A stretch of 20,154 nt of DNA from contig WGAU01000095.1 in NCBI GenBank assembly GCA_015494645.1, forward strand, positions 1 to 20,154, in the 5' to 3' direction. Made by a program: the position numbers and the translations under genes. The stretch comes from Aquificota bacterium (GTDB lineage Bacteria > Thermosulfidibacterota > Thermosulfidibacteria > Thermosulfidibacterales > Thermosulfidibacteraceae). This document shows, piece after piece, positions 7,302 to 15,143 of the stretch; the stretch's first letter is position 1, and the number at the start of each line of letters is the position of its first letter. The notes beneath the pieces were generated by a model. That model was not told where the DNA came from. It ran no database searches and saw only the letters and a list, made by a program, of their open reading frames with translations.

Positions 7302-8614
7302 GGGTTCTTTTGTCTGTTTTGGTGTGGTGTACAATAGCTTTTGCGGGAGGGGGAAACTTGGAGATAAAAGGTGTTGAAAGGGTTTTGAAGAACGGTCTGA
7401 AGGTTATTGTGGTGGAGGATCATTCAACGCCCACCGTGACCTTTCAGGTGTGGTATAAGGTGGGTTCCTACTACGAACGCTTTGGAAAGACAGGCATATC
7501 CCACTTGCTTGAGCATATGATGTTCAAGGGAACGGAGAAGTATCCCAACGGGGAGTTTTCTAAGATTGTGTCAAGGAACGGCGGGCAGGAAAATGCCTTT
7601 ACCAGCAGAGATTACACAGCTTACTTTGAGAACTGGGCTGCTGACAGGCTGGAGATTTCTATGGAGCTTGAGTCGGACAGGATGGTTAATTTGAAGTTTG
7701 ATCCCGAGGAGTTTGATAGGGAAAAAAGTGTGGTGATGGAGGAGAGACGGCTGAGGACTGAGGATGATCCCACATCCCTTCTTGTAGAAGAGGTTTACGC
7801 CGCTGCCTACAAGGCTCACCCCTATCACTGGCCGGTGATTGGCTGGATGAAGGATATAGAGAGTATAACCCTTGAGGATATAAAGCATCATTACAGAACC
7901 TTTTACGCTCCCAACAATGCGGTAATAGTGGTGGTAGGAGATGTAAAGGCCGAGGAGGTTTTCGCCCTTGTGGAGAAGTACTTTGGAAGTACACCTCCTG
8001 CCAAGCATATTCCTGAGTTTTCCTATGAGGAACCTCCTCAGGAAGGTGAAAGAAGGGTGGAGGTTAGGAGCAAGGAGGCTCGTCTTCCCTTTATATTTGG
8101 GGGCTTTCATGTGCCAAACATTGGTTCCGGAGAAGAGTATGCTTTGAAGATCCTTGCTGCTATCCTCGGAGGGGGAAGGAGTTCAAGGCTGTACAAGAGG
8201 CTTGTTTTTAAGGAGCAGGCGGCCCTTTACACGGGAGCCTATTACTCTTCCAAGACCAAGGATCCAGGGCTTCTTTGCTTCTATGCAGCGGTTAAACCGG
8301 GTGTCTCTCCGGAAAAGGTTGAAAAACTTATCTGGGAGGAGATAGAAGGGATTCTTAAAAATGGTGTTGATCCAAAAGAGGTTGAGAAGGTTAAAAATCA
8401 GATTGAAGCGGAGTTTGTTTATGGACTTGACTCCAATTTTTACAGGGCCATGAACATCGGCATTTTGGAGACCATAGGCATGGACTGGCGCTACCTCAAC
8501 AGCTATGTTGATAATATTAGAAAGGTGTCACCTGAAGATGTGATACGGGTGGCTTCCAAGTACCTGAGGAAGGAGAACCTCACCATAGGCTATCTTCTTC
8601 CAGAGGGGAGCTAA
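7295..8614 (+). CDS. M16 family zinc metallopeptidase, catalytic subunit, secreted
   Basis: Zinc peptidase of the pitrilysin/processing-peptidase family, exported to the periplasm. A signal peptide (residues 1-17, ending AFA) is followed by two M16 domains. The inverted zinc motif is complete: H70-LLE-H74 with the third ligand E150 in VVMEERR, exactly 76 residues on. The C-terminal half (AILGGGRSSRLYKRL) is the structural M16 repeat. The length of 439 is typical of bacterial half-size M16 enzymes. The next gene encodes a related protein without the zinc motif, so the two probably form a catalytic/non-catalytic heterodimer as in known bacterial M16 pairs. The substrate is unknown. Confidence 0.93.
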   Translation: MLRVLLSVLVWCTIAFAGGGNLEIKGVERVLKNGLKVIVVEDHSTPTVTFQVWYKVGSYYERFGKTGISHLLEHMMFKGTEKYPNGEFSKIVSRNGGQENAFTSRDYTAYFENWAADRLEISMELESDRMVNLKFDPEEFDREKSVVMEERRLRTEDDPTSLLVEEVYAAAYKAHPYHWPVIGWMKDIESITLEDIKHHYRTFYAPNNAVIVVVGDVKAEEVFALVEKYFGSTPPAKHIPEFSYEEPPQEGERRVEVRSKEARLPFIFGGFHVPNIGSGEEYALKILAAILGGGRSSRLYKRLVFKEQAALYTGAYYSSKTKDPGLLCFYAAVKPGVSPEKVEKLIWEEIEGILKNGVDPKEVEKVKNQIEAEFVYGLDSNFYRAMNIGILETIGMDWRYLNSYVDNIRKVSPEDVIRVASKYLRKENLTIGYLLPEGS

Positions 8615-8616
8615 GG

Positions 8617-9915
8617 ATGAAGAGACTTTTTTTACTTCTTTTGGGAGGTTTGTTGATGGCGCAGGTTTCTTTGGCGAAGATAACTCCCTATGTCTTTAAG
8701 CTGAGCAATGGCCTTGAGGTGTGGGTGGTTGAAAGGAGGGTTTTGCCCTTTGCGGTGTTCAAACTTGTGGTGCCCGCCGGTTCTGTTTTTGATCCGGATA
8801 AAAAGGCCGGCTTGGCTTACCTCACCGCCAACATGATAGGAGAGGGAGCCAAGGGGCTTTCCGCTGAAGAGATTTCGGAACGCTTTGAATTTATGGGAGC
8901 AGACTTTGATTCTTCCTGCGGCAAGGACTATGCCACCTTTTCCCTAAGGGTAACCACCAGATTTTTAGAGGATGGACTTAAGCTCTTTGCTAAAGTGCTT
9001 TTAGAGCCGACTTTCCCGCCTCAGGAATTTGTTAGGGTTAAGAACGAAGTTGTGGGCGAGATAATGAAGGATCACGAGGATCCAGGTTATGTTGCCTCGG
9101 AGAAGTTCGCAGAAGTTATATACGGTAACCATCCCTACCACAGGCCTTCTAAAGGATATGTGGAGACGGTGAAGGCAGTCTCCCGGGACGAGGTGGTGGA
9201 GTTTTACAAGAGTCATTACCTTCCTGAAGGTAGCAAGCTCATAGTGGTGGGAGATGTGGATGCCGACGAGATAAAGAAGAAGCTTGAGGAGCTGTTTGGC
9301 GGATGGTTGGGCAAAGCGCCTGAGTACCCCAAGTTTGAGTATCCTTCTGTAAAGGCTCAAAAAGTGGAGGTTGCCAAGGAAGTAACTCAGGCAAACATAG
9401 TGATAGGCCACATTGGTGTTTCAAGGAGCAACCCCGACTTTATAAAGCTGTATGTGGCCAATCAGGTGTTGGGTGGAGGTGGGTTGGTTTCAAGGCTCTT
9501 TGAGAGGATAAGGGAAAAGGGAGGGTACTCCTATGCGGTTTACAGCGTTTTCGTCCCGTCGCTTTACAAGGGACCTTTCAAGATAACTCTTCAGACCAAG
9601 AATGAAAGGGCAGAGGATGCTATAAAGGAGGTATTGGACGAGGTTGAGAAGTTTGTGAAAGAGGGGCCAACACAGAAAGAACTTGAGGACGCCAAGAGGT
9701 ATCTTACGGGAAGCTTTCCTTTGAGGATAGACACCAACACGGAGATTGCTGACTATCTTGCCTTTGTTGCCTTTCACAACTTGGGCAGGGATTACCTCAA
9801 TCGCTTTCCCGACATGATCAAGGCTGTGACCCTTGAAGAGGTGAAGGAGGTCATAAAAAAGTACATCCATCCCCATAAGTTTGCCATAGTGGTGGTGAAA
9901 AAGAAGGGTAATTAG
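8617..9915 (+). CDS. M16 family peptidase-like protein, non-catalytic partner
   Basis: Exported homologue of the preceding gene product, with a signal peptide of about 20 residues ending SLA. The zinc motif is lost: the HLLEH position reads YLTAN (68-72), so it cannot bind zinc in the usual way. It keeps the C-terminal Arg/Tyr motif region (SRLFERIREKGGYSYAVYS, about 292-310) that inactive M16 partners contribute to substrate binding. Its start follows the upstream stop by two bases with GGGGAG ahead of it, so the two are made in step. By analogy with bacterial and mitochondrial M16 pairs it should complete the active chamber. The stop is three bases from the convergent AI-2E gene. Confidence 0.92.
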   Translation: MKRLFLLLLGGLLMAQVSLAKITPYVFKLSNGLEVWVVERRVLPFAVFKLVVPAGSVFDPDKKAGLAYLTANMIGEGAKGLSAEEISERFEFMGADFDSSCGKDYATFSLRVTTRFLEDGLKLFAKVLLEPTFPPQEFVRVKNEVVGEIMKDHEDPGYVASEKFAEVIYGNHPYHRPSKGYVETVKAVSRDEVVEFYKSHYLPEGSKLIVVGDVDADEIKKKLEELFGGWLGKAPEYPKFEYPSVKAQKVEVAKEVTQANIVIGHIGVSRSNPDFIKLYVANQVLGGGGLVSRLFERIREKGGYSYAVYSVFVPSLYKGPFKITLQTKNERAEDAIKEVLDEVEKFVKEGPTQKELEDAKRYLTGSFPLRIDTNTEIADYLAFVAFHNLGRDYLNRFPDMIKAVTLEEVKEVIKKYIHPHKFAIVVVKKKGN

Positions 9916-9918
9916 CTT

Positions 9919-10992
9919 TTAGCCTTCTCCTTTGAGGAACTTTTCCTCATAGATCTTGGCAATGGTGAAGAGCAGATTGAACAGGATTGGTCCCAAGAAC
10001 ATGCCAATAAAACCAAACTGTATTAGGCCTCCGAAGATGGCAAAGAAGATAACCACGTAGGGTGCGTTTACCTTGTTCTTCATGATTAGGGGCTTTACTA
10101 CGTTATCCAAGGAAGATATAAGGGCTGCCCCGTAGACTACCATGATCAGTCCCTTTATCCAGCTTGCCTTGAAGAACAGCCAAACCGATATGGGCACCCA
10201 CACCATGCTTGCTCCAAAGGGCGGTATAAAAGAGGCATAGGCTGTGGCAAGTCCCCATAAATATGGGTAGGGCACTCCCAATAGAAGATAGCCTATAAGC
10301 CCTACCGTACCCTGAGCCAGGGCGGTTCCCACAGTTCCGTATACCACACTTATGGTGGTAATGTATATGCTTGAGAGAATATCTCTTTTGTCCTTTTCCT
10401 CTAAGGGAAAGAAACGGTATATGTAGTTGCCGAAAGTGTGGGCATCTTTGAGCAGGAAGAAAAGCACGAAGATAAAGATGAACAGCTTTGATATGAGCAC
10501 CCCAGTGGACAGAAAGAAGGCCTTTACCTGGGATGCGGAGATGTTGGCTAACAGTTTTAGATTAGAGACAAGAGCCTTTGTTATGACTTGTGGATCAGCA
10601 AAGGTTCTGGGAAGGTATTTTATCAGGTGGTTCAGTATGGGGAGTGAAAGTAACTTCTGCTGGAGCTGGTCTGGAGGGATGTTTTTATAGTGCTCAATAA
10701 GGTACTTTGTTAGCTCCACTACTTCTTTAAAGGCGATTATACCGGCAATGCTTAAAGGTACTATGAACAGAAACAGGGTGAAGGAGACTATGAGAAATGA
10801 AGATAAGGTTGGGCTTTTCAACTTGGTACTGAGGAAGTTGTGTATAGGCATAAAGATTATGGTAAACAGCACTGCCCACAGGATGGATTGGGCGAATGGA
10901 GACAGTATGTATAGAACCAATAAGGCGATGCTGAGACAGATGAAAACGAAAAATATTGTGAAGAGCTTTTGTCTTTCCATTTCTTTTGGCAT
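9919..10992 (-). CDS. AI-2E family transporter (PF01594 membrane protein)
   Basis: Integral membrane protein of about eight helices and 357 residues. The family includes TqsA (autoinducer-2 export), PerM and some Na+/H+ antiporters, so the substrate is open. The conserved C-terminal block is clear: PPFGASMVWVPI, then SLDNVVKPLIM, then FGGLIQFGFIGMFLGPI. It is transcribed alone, convergent with the M16 genes and divergent from the flavoprotein gene. AAAGG lies about 12 bases before the ATG, a poor spacing, and MER five codons in would be another start. Confidence 0.9.
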   Translation of the reverse strand: MPKEMERQKLFTIFFVFICLSIALLVLYILSPFAQSILWAVLFTIIFMPIHNFLSTKLKSPTLSSFLIVSFTLFLFIVPLSIAGIIAFKEVVELTKYLIEHYKNIPPDQLQQKLLSLPILNHLIKYLPRTFADPQVITKALVSNLKLLANISASQVKAFFLSTGVLISKLFIFIFVLFFLLKDAHTFGNYIYRFFPLEEKDKRDILSSIYITTISVVYGTVGTALAQGTVGLIGYLLLGVPYPYLWGLATAYASFIPPFGASMVWVPISVWLFFKASWIKGLIMVVYGAALISSLDNVVKPLIMKNKVNAPYVVIFFAIFGGLIQFGFIGMFLGPILFNLLFTIAKIYEEKFLKGEG

Positions 10993-10993
10993 A

Positions 10994-11005
10994 GTAAACG
11001 TAAAC
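10994..11005. repeat. tandem GTAAAC repeat in a divergent intergenic gap
   Basis: GTAAAC occurs twice head to tail in the 40-bp gap between the AI-2E gene and the flavoprotein gene. It may be a regulator half-site pair or chance. The plus-strand gene has its ribosome site AAGGGGTG at 11021-11028. Confidence 0.4.
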
Positions 11006-11032
11006 CTTTAAAAGTTCAACAAGGGGTGACTC

Positions 11033-11854
11033 ATGAAGGTTTTGGGATTGGTGGGAAGCGCAAGAAGATTTGGCAACTCTGAAGTTGCTGTGAGAGAGGC
11101 GCTTTTGGGGGTTGAGGAGGCCGGAGGTAAGACAGAGCTTTTGAGGCTCACCGACTATGAGATAAAGCCATGCACAGGTTGCATGAGATGTGTATTCAAG
11201 GTGGAGGAGTGTCCTGTAAAAGATGATACAGCTTTCCTTTTGGACAAGATAGCTCAGGCAGATGGTTTGATTTTAGGGGTGCCCAACTATATCCTGGGAG
11301 CTGCGGGTATATTGAAGATGCTTGCCGACAGGGCCATGAAGCTTATGTTTGTGGAGCCAAGGCCTACACTTGGTAAGCCGGCAGCAGCCATAGTGCCTTT
11401 CGGGGTTGATGGATGGGAAGGGTTTGCCATGGCTCAGGTTTCTATATTCCTGCTCTCCTTGGGGTACAGAGTGGTGGATCAGTTTATGATCAGGTGTCAG
11501 GGCCCGGGAGAAGCGGTGCTGGACGATATGGCAATGAGAAGGTGTAGAGAGGCAGGAAAAAGGGTGGTTGTTGGGGAGAGGTCGCCGTATCTTTCGGGTG
11601 TATGTCCTGTGTGTCACAACAATATATTTGAGATAGTGGATTTGAGGGTTAGGTGCCCTGTGTGCGATATATACGGCCACATAATAGTTGAGGACGGAAG
11701 GCTTAGCATCAAGTTTGATGACCCTGCTGATAACAGATGGACCGAAGAGAACATGGCCAAGCATTTTGAGCGCAACATGCTTCCTTCTGTAGAGCGCTAC
11801 ATCAGCCTAAAAGGGCAGATCAAGGAGAAACTGGTTAAGTATAGGAAAAAGTAA
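11033..11854 (+). CDS. iron-sulfur flavoprotein (NADPH-dependent FMN reductase family) with zinc ribbon
   Basis: Flavodoxin-fold redox protein. The FMN loop GSARRFGNSE (8-17) opens the fold, and GVPNYILGAAGILKMLADR (82-100) supplies the second flavin contact. A compact cysteine motif C47-x2-C50-x2-C53-x6-C60 is the pattern that binds the [4Fe-4S] cluster in archaeal/bacterial Isf proteins. After the flavodoxin part, residues 191-211 hold CPVC and CPVC 13 residues apart, a zinc-ribbon or rubredoxin-like knuckle that ordinary Isf proteins lack. Start by AAGGGGTG ahead of the ATG. The 3' end overlaps the convergent AEC gene by 20 bases. Electron donor and acceptor are not known; oxygen or peroxide defence is one possible role. 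Confidence 0.88.
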   Translation: MKVLGLVGSARRFGNSEVAVREALLGVEEAGGKTELLRLTDYEIKPCTGCMRCVFKVEECPVKDDTAFLLDKIAQADGLILGVPNYILGAAGILKMLADRAMKLMFVEPRPTLGKPAAAIVPFGVDGWEGFAMAQVSIFLLSLGYRVVDQFMIRCQGPGEAVLDDMAMRRCREAGKRVVVGERSPYLSGVCPVCHNNIFEIVDLRVRCPVCDIYGHIIVEDGRLSIKFDDPADNRWTEENMAKHFERNMLPSVERYISLKGQIKEKLVKYRKK

Positions 11855-12734
11855 ACCTTAGTAGAACTTTCAGAAGGAACAGGTACACAGGGAATACAAG
11901 GGTGCTTAAAAAAATCACCGAGGCGGCAAGTTGCGGGTTCTGTTTGAACTTGTCGCACAGGACATAGTTCAGTACCGCTGAGGGTAAGGAAGACTGAACT
12001 ACCATGACGCTTTTGAACAGGATAGGTCCTCCAATGATACTAACGGCAGCCAGAGCACCGATGGTGCCCGTTGTGAATCTGAGTAGCGAGCTTACGAGGC
12101 TTACTTTTACATGGGATGCCTCAATACGGGACAAGCTAATGCCTATGGCAATAAGCATAGATGGGATGGTGGCTGTGCCGGTCATTTTTAGCATCTTTTC
12201 AATACCACTGGGCAGAGCCACATCCTGCACGAAGAAGGCAAGGATGATAGAGTGCACCAGGGGCATCTTCAGCACAGAAAGAACGGCATCTTTTAAACTT
12301 CCCGGATTGAGGGTCATTATGCCCACGGTGAAGTGCAGGAAGGTCATAGAGACAGAGAAGGCAATGGCGTAGGGGAAAGCCTTCTTGCCGAACATTAGGA
12401 ATATCAAGGGTATGCCTAAGTAACCGGAGTTCATGAAGGTGGTTGATACCTCAAAGCCCCTGTCCCTTTTTCCCCATTTGATTTTTCCGTAGAGGATGCT
12501 TGTGGCGTATCCTGTTGCAACCACGGTAGCGGCCACGGCGAATACAGGCAGGACAAAGGTAAAGTCCACCTTGCTCTCTCTGAAGGAGTAAAACACCAGT
12601 GCAGGGGCAAAAACGTTGAGAACCACTGTGGATATGCCCTCTGTCTCAAGGTCTTTGAATATCTTTCCCAAGAGGAAACCGAGTCCTATAAGCAGGTATG
12701 TGGGAAGTATTACGTCTATGAAGAGGGAGGACAT
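11835..12734 (-). CDS. AEC family transporter (auxin efflux carrier type)
   Basis: Inner-membrane carrier of the AEC/BART group (PF03547), 299 residues, with about ten hydrophobic segments. The family pattern is present: LPTYLLIGLGFLLGKI at the N-terminus, LNVFAPALVFYSF, NSGYLGIPLIFLMFG and the second-half repeat with VVQSSLPSAVLNYVLCDKF. Bacterial members export or import carboxylates and other small molecules; the substrate is not evident. It is the last gene of the long minus-strand run and begins 19 bases inside truD. Confidence 0.9.
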   Translation of the reverse strand: MSSLFIDVILPTYLLIGLGFLLGKIFKDLETEGISTVVLNVFAPALVFYSFRESKVDFTFVLPVFAVAATVVATGYATSILYGKIKWGKRDRGFEVSTTFMNSGYLGIPLIFLMFGKKAFPYAIAFSVSMTFLHFTVGIMTLNPGSLKDAVLSVLKMPLVHSIILAFFVQDVALPSGIEKMLKMTGTATIPSMLIAIGISLSRIEASHVKVSLVSSLLRFTTGTIGALAAVSIIGGPILFKSVMVVQSSLPSAVLNYVLCDKFKQNPQLAASVIFLSTLVFPVYLFLLKVLLRFTFSYT

Positions 12735-13675
12735 GCCAACTCCTTTATCATTACCGTGGCGTAGCTTCCTTTGGGAAGGAAAAACTCCAAAACAGCCTTT
12801 CCGCTGAAGATGTTTATCTTCACTTCCTTAGGGTATACCTTTATGGCTCTTCTGCTTCCCGGCGCCCTGAAAGGTCTGAACATGGAAAGGTTTAAGCCTT
12901 CCCTTTCCAAAAGCTGTCTCTCAAAGTCCAGAGCCTCTTTTTCCGGCAGAGGCATTCTGTAGCCGAGGATAGGACCTGTAGGAATCAAGTTTTCTTCCTG
13001 GTGGGAGTAGCGTTCCGGAACCCATCTTCCTTCCTCATCTATGAGGAGATCTCCTTTCATAGTCCTATGCAGATAGCCTGCCTTTATCCTCTCCTCAAGG
13101 TACAGGTTGAAAAACCACGAGGCCACAGCAGATATGTAGAGGCGCCTTTTGTAAAAGGATGCTTTCATATAGAGTCCTTTGAGCATTTTTAGCCCCTTTT
13201 TTAGGTTTTCTCCTTTGGCTCCAAACCTCTGGGTGTCGTAAAAATTTGGAAAGCCTTTTTCCGTTATTTCTTCAAGTTTTTTTCTCAGCCCTTCCGAATC
13301 TCTCACCTCTTCCAGGACCACCCTGAACCTGTTGCCTTTCAATCTACCCGTTCTGAGCTTTTCTGAGTTAAAGAAAACCTGAAGTATGTTTATCCCTTCA
13401 GGATCTTTATTCTTGAGCCTTTCAAAGGCACTATAGGGAATGCTTATATACTGTACTGCTTTTGCCTGAGCGTCTTTTAGTCCTGCGTATCCTATTTCCC
13501 TTTGGGGCACATTTAGAAGGCTTGATAGCCTTTCCACAAGCTCAAGGGTGCTTTCTCCCACCTTTTCTACCTTTAGGATGGCATGGTTTCTAACACTATC
13601 AAAGGGGAGGAGGGGAACCTCCTCCACGTGGAAGTTCTCTGGTTTTTTCTCAAACTTGAAGAGGGGATCTCTCAT
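12716..13675 (-). CDS. truD: tRNA pseudouridine(13) synthase TruD
   Basis: Forms pseudouridine at position 13 in the D arm of tRNA. The catalytic motif GYAGLKDAQAKAVQ (62-75) has the nucleophilic D68, and NFYDTQRFG (144-152) is the other TruD signature. At 319 residues it is slightly short of the roughly 350 of the E. coli enzyme. The ATG overlaps by ATGA with the stop of the extended frame of the small membrane protein upstream, and only a weak AAGAAG precedes it, so its translation probably depends on ribosomes finishing that frame. Its end overlaps the AEC gene. Confidence 0.95.
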   Translation of the reverse strand: MRDPLFKFEKKPENFHVEEVPLLPFDSVRNHAILKVEKVGESTLELVERLSSLLNVPQREIGYAGLKDAQAKAVQYISIPYSAFERLKNKDPEGINILQVFFNSEKLRTGRLKGNRFRVVLEEVRDSEGLRKKLEEITEKGFPNFYDTQRFGAKGENLKKGLKMLKGLYMKASFYKRRLYISAVASWFFNLYLEERIKAGYLHRTMKGDLLIDEEGRWVPERYSHQEENLIPTGPILGYRMPLPEKEALDFERQLLEREGLNLSMFRPFRAPGSRRAIKVYPKEVKINIFSGKAVLEFFLPKGSYATVMIKELACPPSS

Positions 13676-13947
13676 TGAGAGCGCTTCTTCTTACGGGGAG
13701 GTCTGGGCTTGGGCTGGTATGAGCAGCTTCCTCCCGAACCGGGAGTGTTCTCAAGGCTTCAGAGGGGACCTCCTATCTTGCCGGTGCGTCTGTAAAGCCA
13801 TAGCTGATAGAGCAATATGAGCAGTCCTACAAAGATGTAGAGCAGGGCTTCCTGATGTCCCTTTTTCAAATACTCCCAAAGTCCATCGCCGATCATAAAA
13901 AGGGCCAGAAGAATCCATATTATGCCGCTAAAGATCCTTGGATCCAT
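13672..13947 (-). CDS. candidate two-helix membrane selenoprotein (in-frame UGA at codon 63)
   Basis: I do not recognise the family. The frame opens at ATG 13947, four bases after a perfect AAGGAGG. Residues about 6-24 and 33-51 are membrane helices; RR and K after helix 2 put the tail in the cytoplasm. Codon 63 is TGA (13761-13759). Beyond it 28 sense codons follow, reading SLENTPGSGGSCSYQP then PRPPRKKKRSQ, and the stop overlaps the truD start by ATGA. The tail holds one Cys 12 residues after the UGA and is very basic. A SECIS-like hairpin follows the UGA, and tRNA-Sec is in the window. If UGA is a plain stop, the product has 62 residues (13759-13947) and an 83-bp gap remains, unlike every other junction in the operon. 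The reading as a selenoprotein is inference; the small membrane protein itself is well supported. Confidence 0.68.
13720..13761 (-). promoter_or_regulatory. UGA codon with SECIS-like hairpin
   Basis: On the minus strand the TGA at 13761-13759 is followed by a perfect 6-bp stem, CTCCCG (13745-13740) with CGGGAG (13736-13731), closed by a GTT loop. The loop G is the 20th base after the UGA. A lower TGAG (13753-13750) can pair with CTCA (13723-13720) across an internal loop. Bacterial SECIS elements sit directly after the UGA, with the apical loop roughly 16-37 bases on and a G in the first two loop positions; this one fits. No T-run follows, so it is not a factor-independent terminator. Confidence 0.6.
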
Positions 13948-13959
13948 CTTTCCTCCTTT

Positions 13960-14298
13960 TTACAGTATATTGGTGGGCTTTGTTGGTCTTGGAACCTTAA
14001 CCACTAAAATCCTGAGTGGAGCATTGCTTTCGTTGTACCAACAGTGGGGTATGTTGGCGGGACTGTCTATAAGATCGTCCTTTTTCGCTTTTCTCTTTTC
14101 ATCGCCTATTTCTACCACCCCTTCTCCTTCAAGCACGTAGAAGAAAACATCCACTGGGGTTACGTGCCTTTTGAGCTTTTCTCCGGGCTTCAAGAACAGG
14201 TGAACAACCTGGGCGTGTTCCGTCTCGTAAAGGAGCCTTGCATCCACCCCATAGGGATTTTCCTTCACCTGTGCCTCTTCCCATCTTATCACTTTCAT
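13960..14298 (-). CDS. single-domain cupin protein
   Basis: A small beta-barrel protein of 112 residues. The two cupin motifs are PGEKLKRHVTPVDVFFYVLEG (38-58) and DLIDSPANIPHCWYN (75-89). Of the usual metal ligands H45, E57 and H85 are kept, but the second His of motif 1 is Thr47, so metal binding may be altered. The function cannot be assigned. The start is put at 14298 because GGGAGGTG precedes it and ATGA overlaps the nadC stop; an upstream ATG at 14337 lies within nadC. The stop is 12 bases before the small membrane protein, whose ribosome site lies in that gap, so the two may work together. Confidence 0.85.
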   Translation of the reverse strand: MKVIRWEEAQVKENPYGVDARLLYETEHAQVVHLFLKPGEKLKRHVTPVDVFFYVLEGEGVVEIGDEKRKAKKDDLIDSPANIPHCWYNESNAPLRILVVKVPRPTKPTNIL

Positions 14299-15143
14299 AG
14301 GCGCACCTCCCCGATCTTCATGTTGATGTCCTTCCACACAGCATGGTGAACTATGAAGCCACAGGATATGTAGTCAACCCCTGTTTCCGCTATTCCCCTG
14401 ATGTTCTCTGGGGTTACTCCTCCGGAGGCTTCAAGAATCGCTCTGCCCTTTGCCATTTCCACTGCCCTTTTAATCTCTTCAATGGACATATTGTCCAGAA
14501 GCACAATGTCAACCCCAGCCGCTAATGCTTCTTCAAGCTGCTGAATATCCTTTACCTCCACCTCTATCTTTGCCGTGTGGGGAGCTTTTTCTTTTACCTG
14601 TCTGATTGCTTCTTTCACTGAGCCTACTGCCCTTATGTGGTTGTCTTTTATCATGACCGCATCGTAAAGTCCCAGTCGGTGGTTCTTGGCTCCACCCACC
14701 CGAACGGCGTACTTCTCGAAAAAGCGAAGTCCCGGTGTTGTCTTTCTTGTGTCCACAAGCTGGACTTTTAAATCCTTTATACGTCTTGCCATTTCTTTGG
14801 TGAGGGTAGCAATACCCGAAAGCCTCTGGATGAGGTTGAGAGCGGTTCTTTCGCCCATGAGTAAGGCATCAAGGGTGGCTTCTATCCTCGCCATCTCCTG
14901 TCCCTGTTCAACCTCTGCTCCATCGGATACAAGAAGCTTTACTTTGGCTTCTGGATCAAGCATTCTGAAAAGCTCATTTAGAAACACCTGCCCTGCTGCA
15001 ACTAAAGGCTCTTTTGCCCTGATAATTCCCGTTCCTTTCTTGCCTTCAATGTTTAGGGATAGGGTGGTGATGTCCCCTATCCCTATGTCTTCTTTCAGAA
15101 ATTCTTCAAGGACTTTTCTGTATGATACCGGATGCACCCTCAT
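14295..15143 (-). CDS. nadC: nicotinate-nucleotide pyrophosphorylase (quinolinate phosphoribosyltransferase)
   Basis: Converts quinolinate and PRPP to nicotinate mononucleotide, the third step of de novo NAD synthesis, in the cytoplasm. At 282 residues it has the standard length. Active-site motifs are DTRKTTPGLR (131-140), GGAKNHRLGLYDAVMIKDNH (150-169), and the C-terminal LEASGGVTPENIRGIAETGVD. The usual VDYISVGALTHS near the end reads VDYISCGFIVHH here, a modest departure. It overlaps nadA upstream and the cupin gene downstream by ATGA. Confidence 0.97.
   Translation of the reverse strand: MRVHPVSYRKVLEEFLKEDIGIGDITTLSLNIEGKKGTGIIRAKEPLVAAGQVFLNELFRMLDPEAKVKLLVSDGAEVEQGQEMARIEATLDALLMGERTALNLIQRLSGIATLTKEMARRIKDLKVQLVDTRKTTPGLRFFEKYAVRVGGAKNHRLGLYDAVMIKDNHIRAVGSVKEAIRQVKEKAPHTAKIEVEVKDIQQLEEALAAGVDIVLLDNMSIEEIKRAVEMAKGRAILEASGGVTPENIRGIAETGVDYISCGFIVHHAVWKDINMKIGEVRL

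Noticed and set aside
9933..9949. Hairpin TGAGGAA-CTT-TTCCTCA at the convergent M16/AI-2E end, as a terminator
   Set aside because: No T-run on either strand and it lies inside the AI-2E coding end, so there is no good sign of termination.
13731..13745. CTCCCG/CGGGAG hairpin as a factor-independent terminator after the small membrane protein
   Set aside because: No T-run follows on either strand, and termination here would cut off truD and the AEC gene, which have no evident promoter of their own.
13687..13758. Other reading frames of the 83 bases before truD as a separate small gene
   Set aside because: The alternative minus frames have no start codon with a ribosome site; one is stopped by TGA and TAA, while the frame continuing the upstream protein ends in an ATGA overlap.
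14299..14337. Longer N-terminus for the cupin (ATG at 14337)
   Set aside because: It would overlap nadC by 43 bases with a His/Gly-rich leader; the ATG at 14298 has GGGAGGTG and an ATGA overlap.
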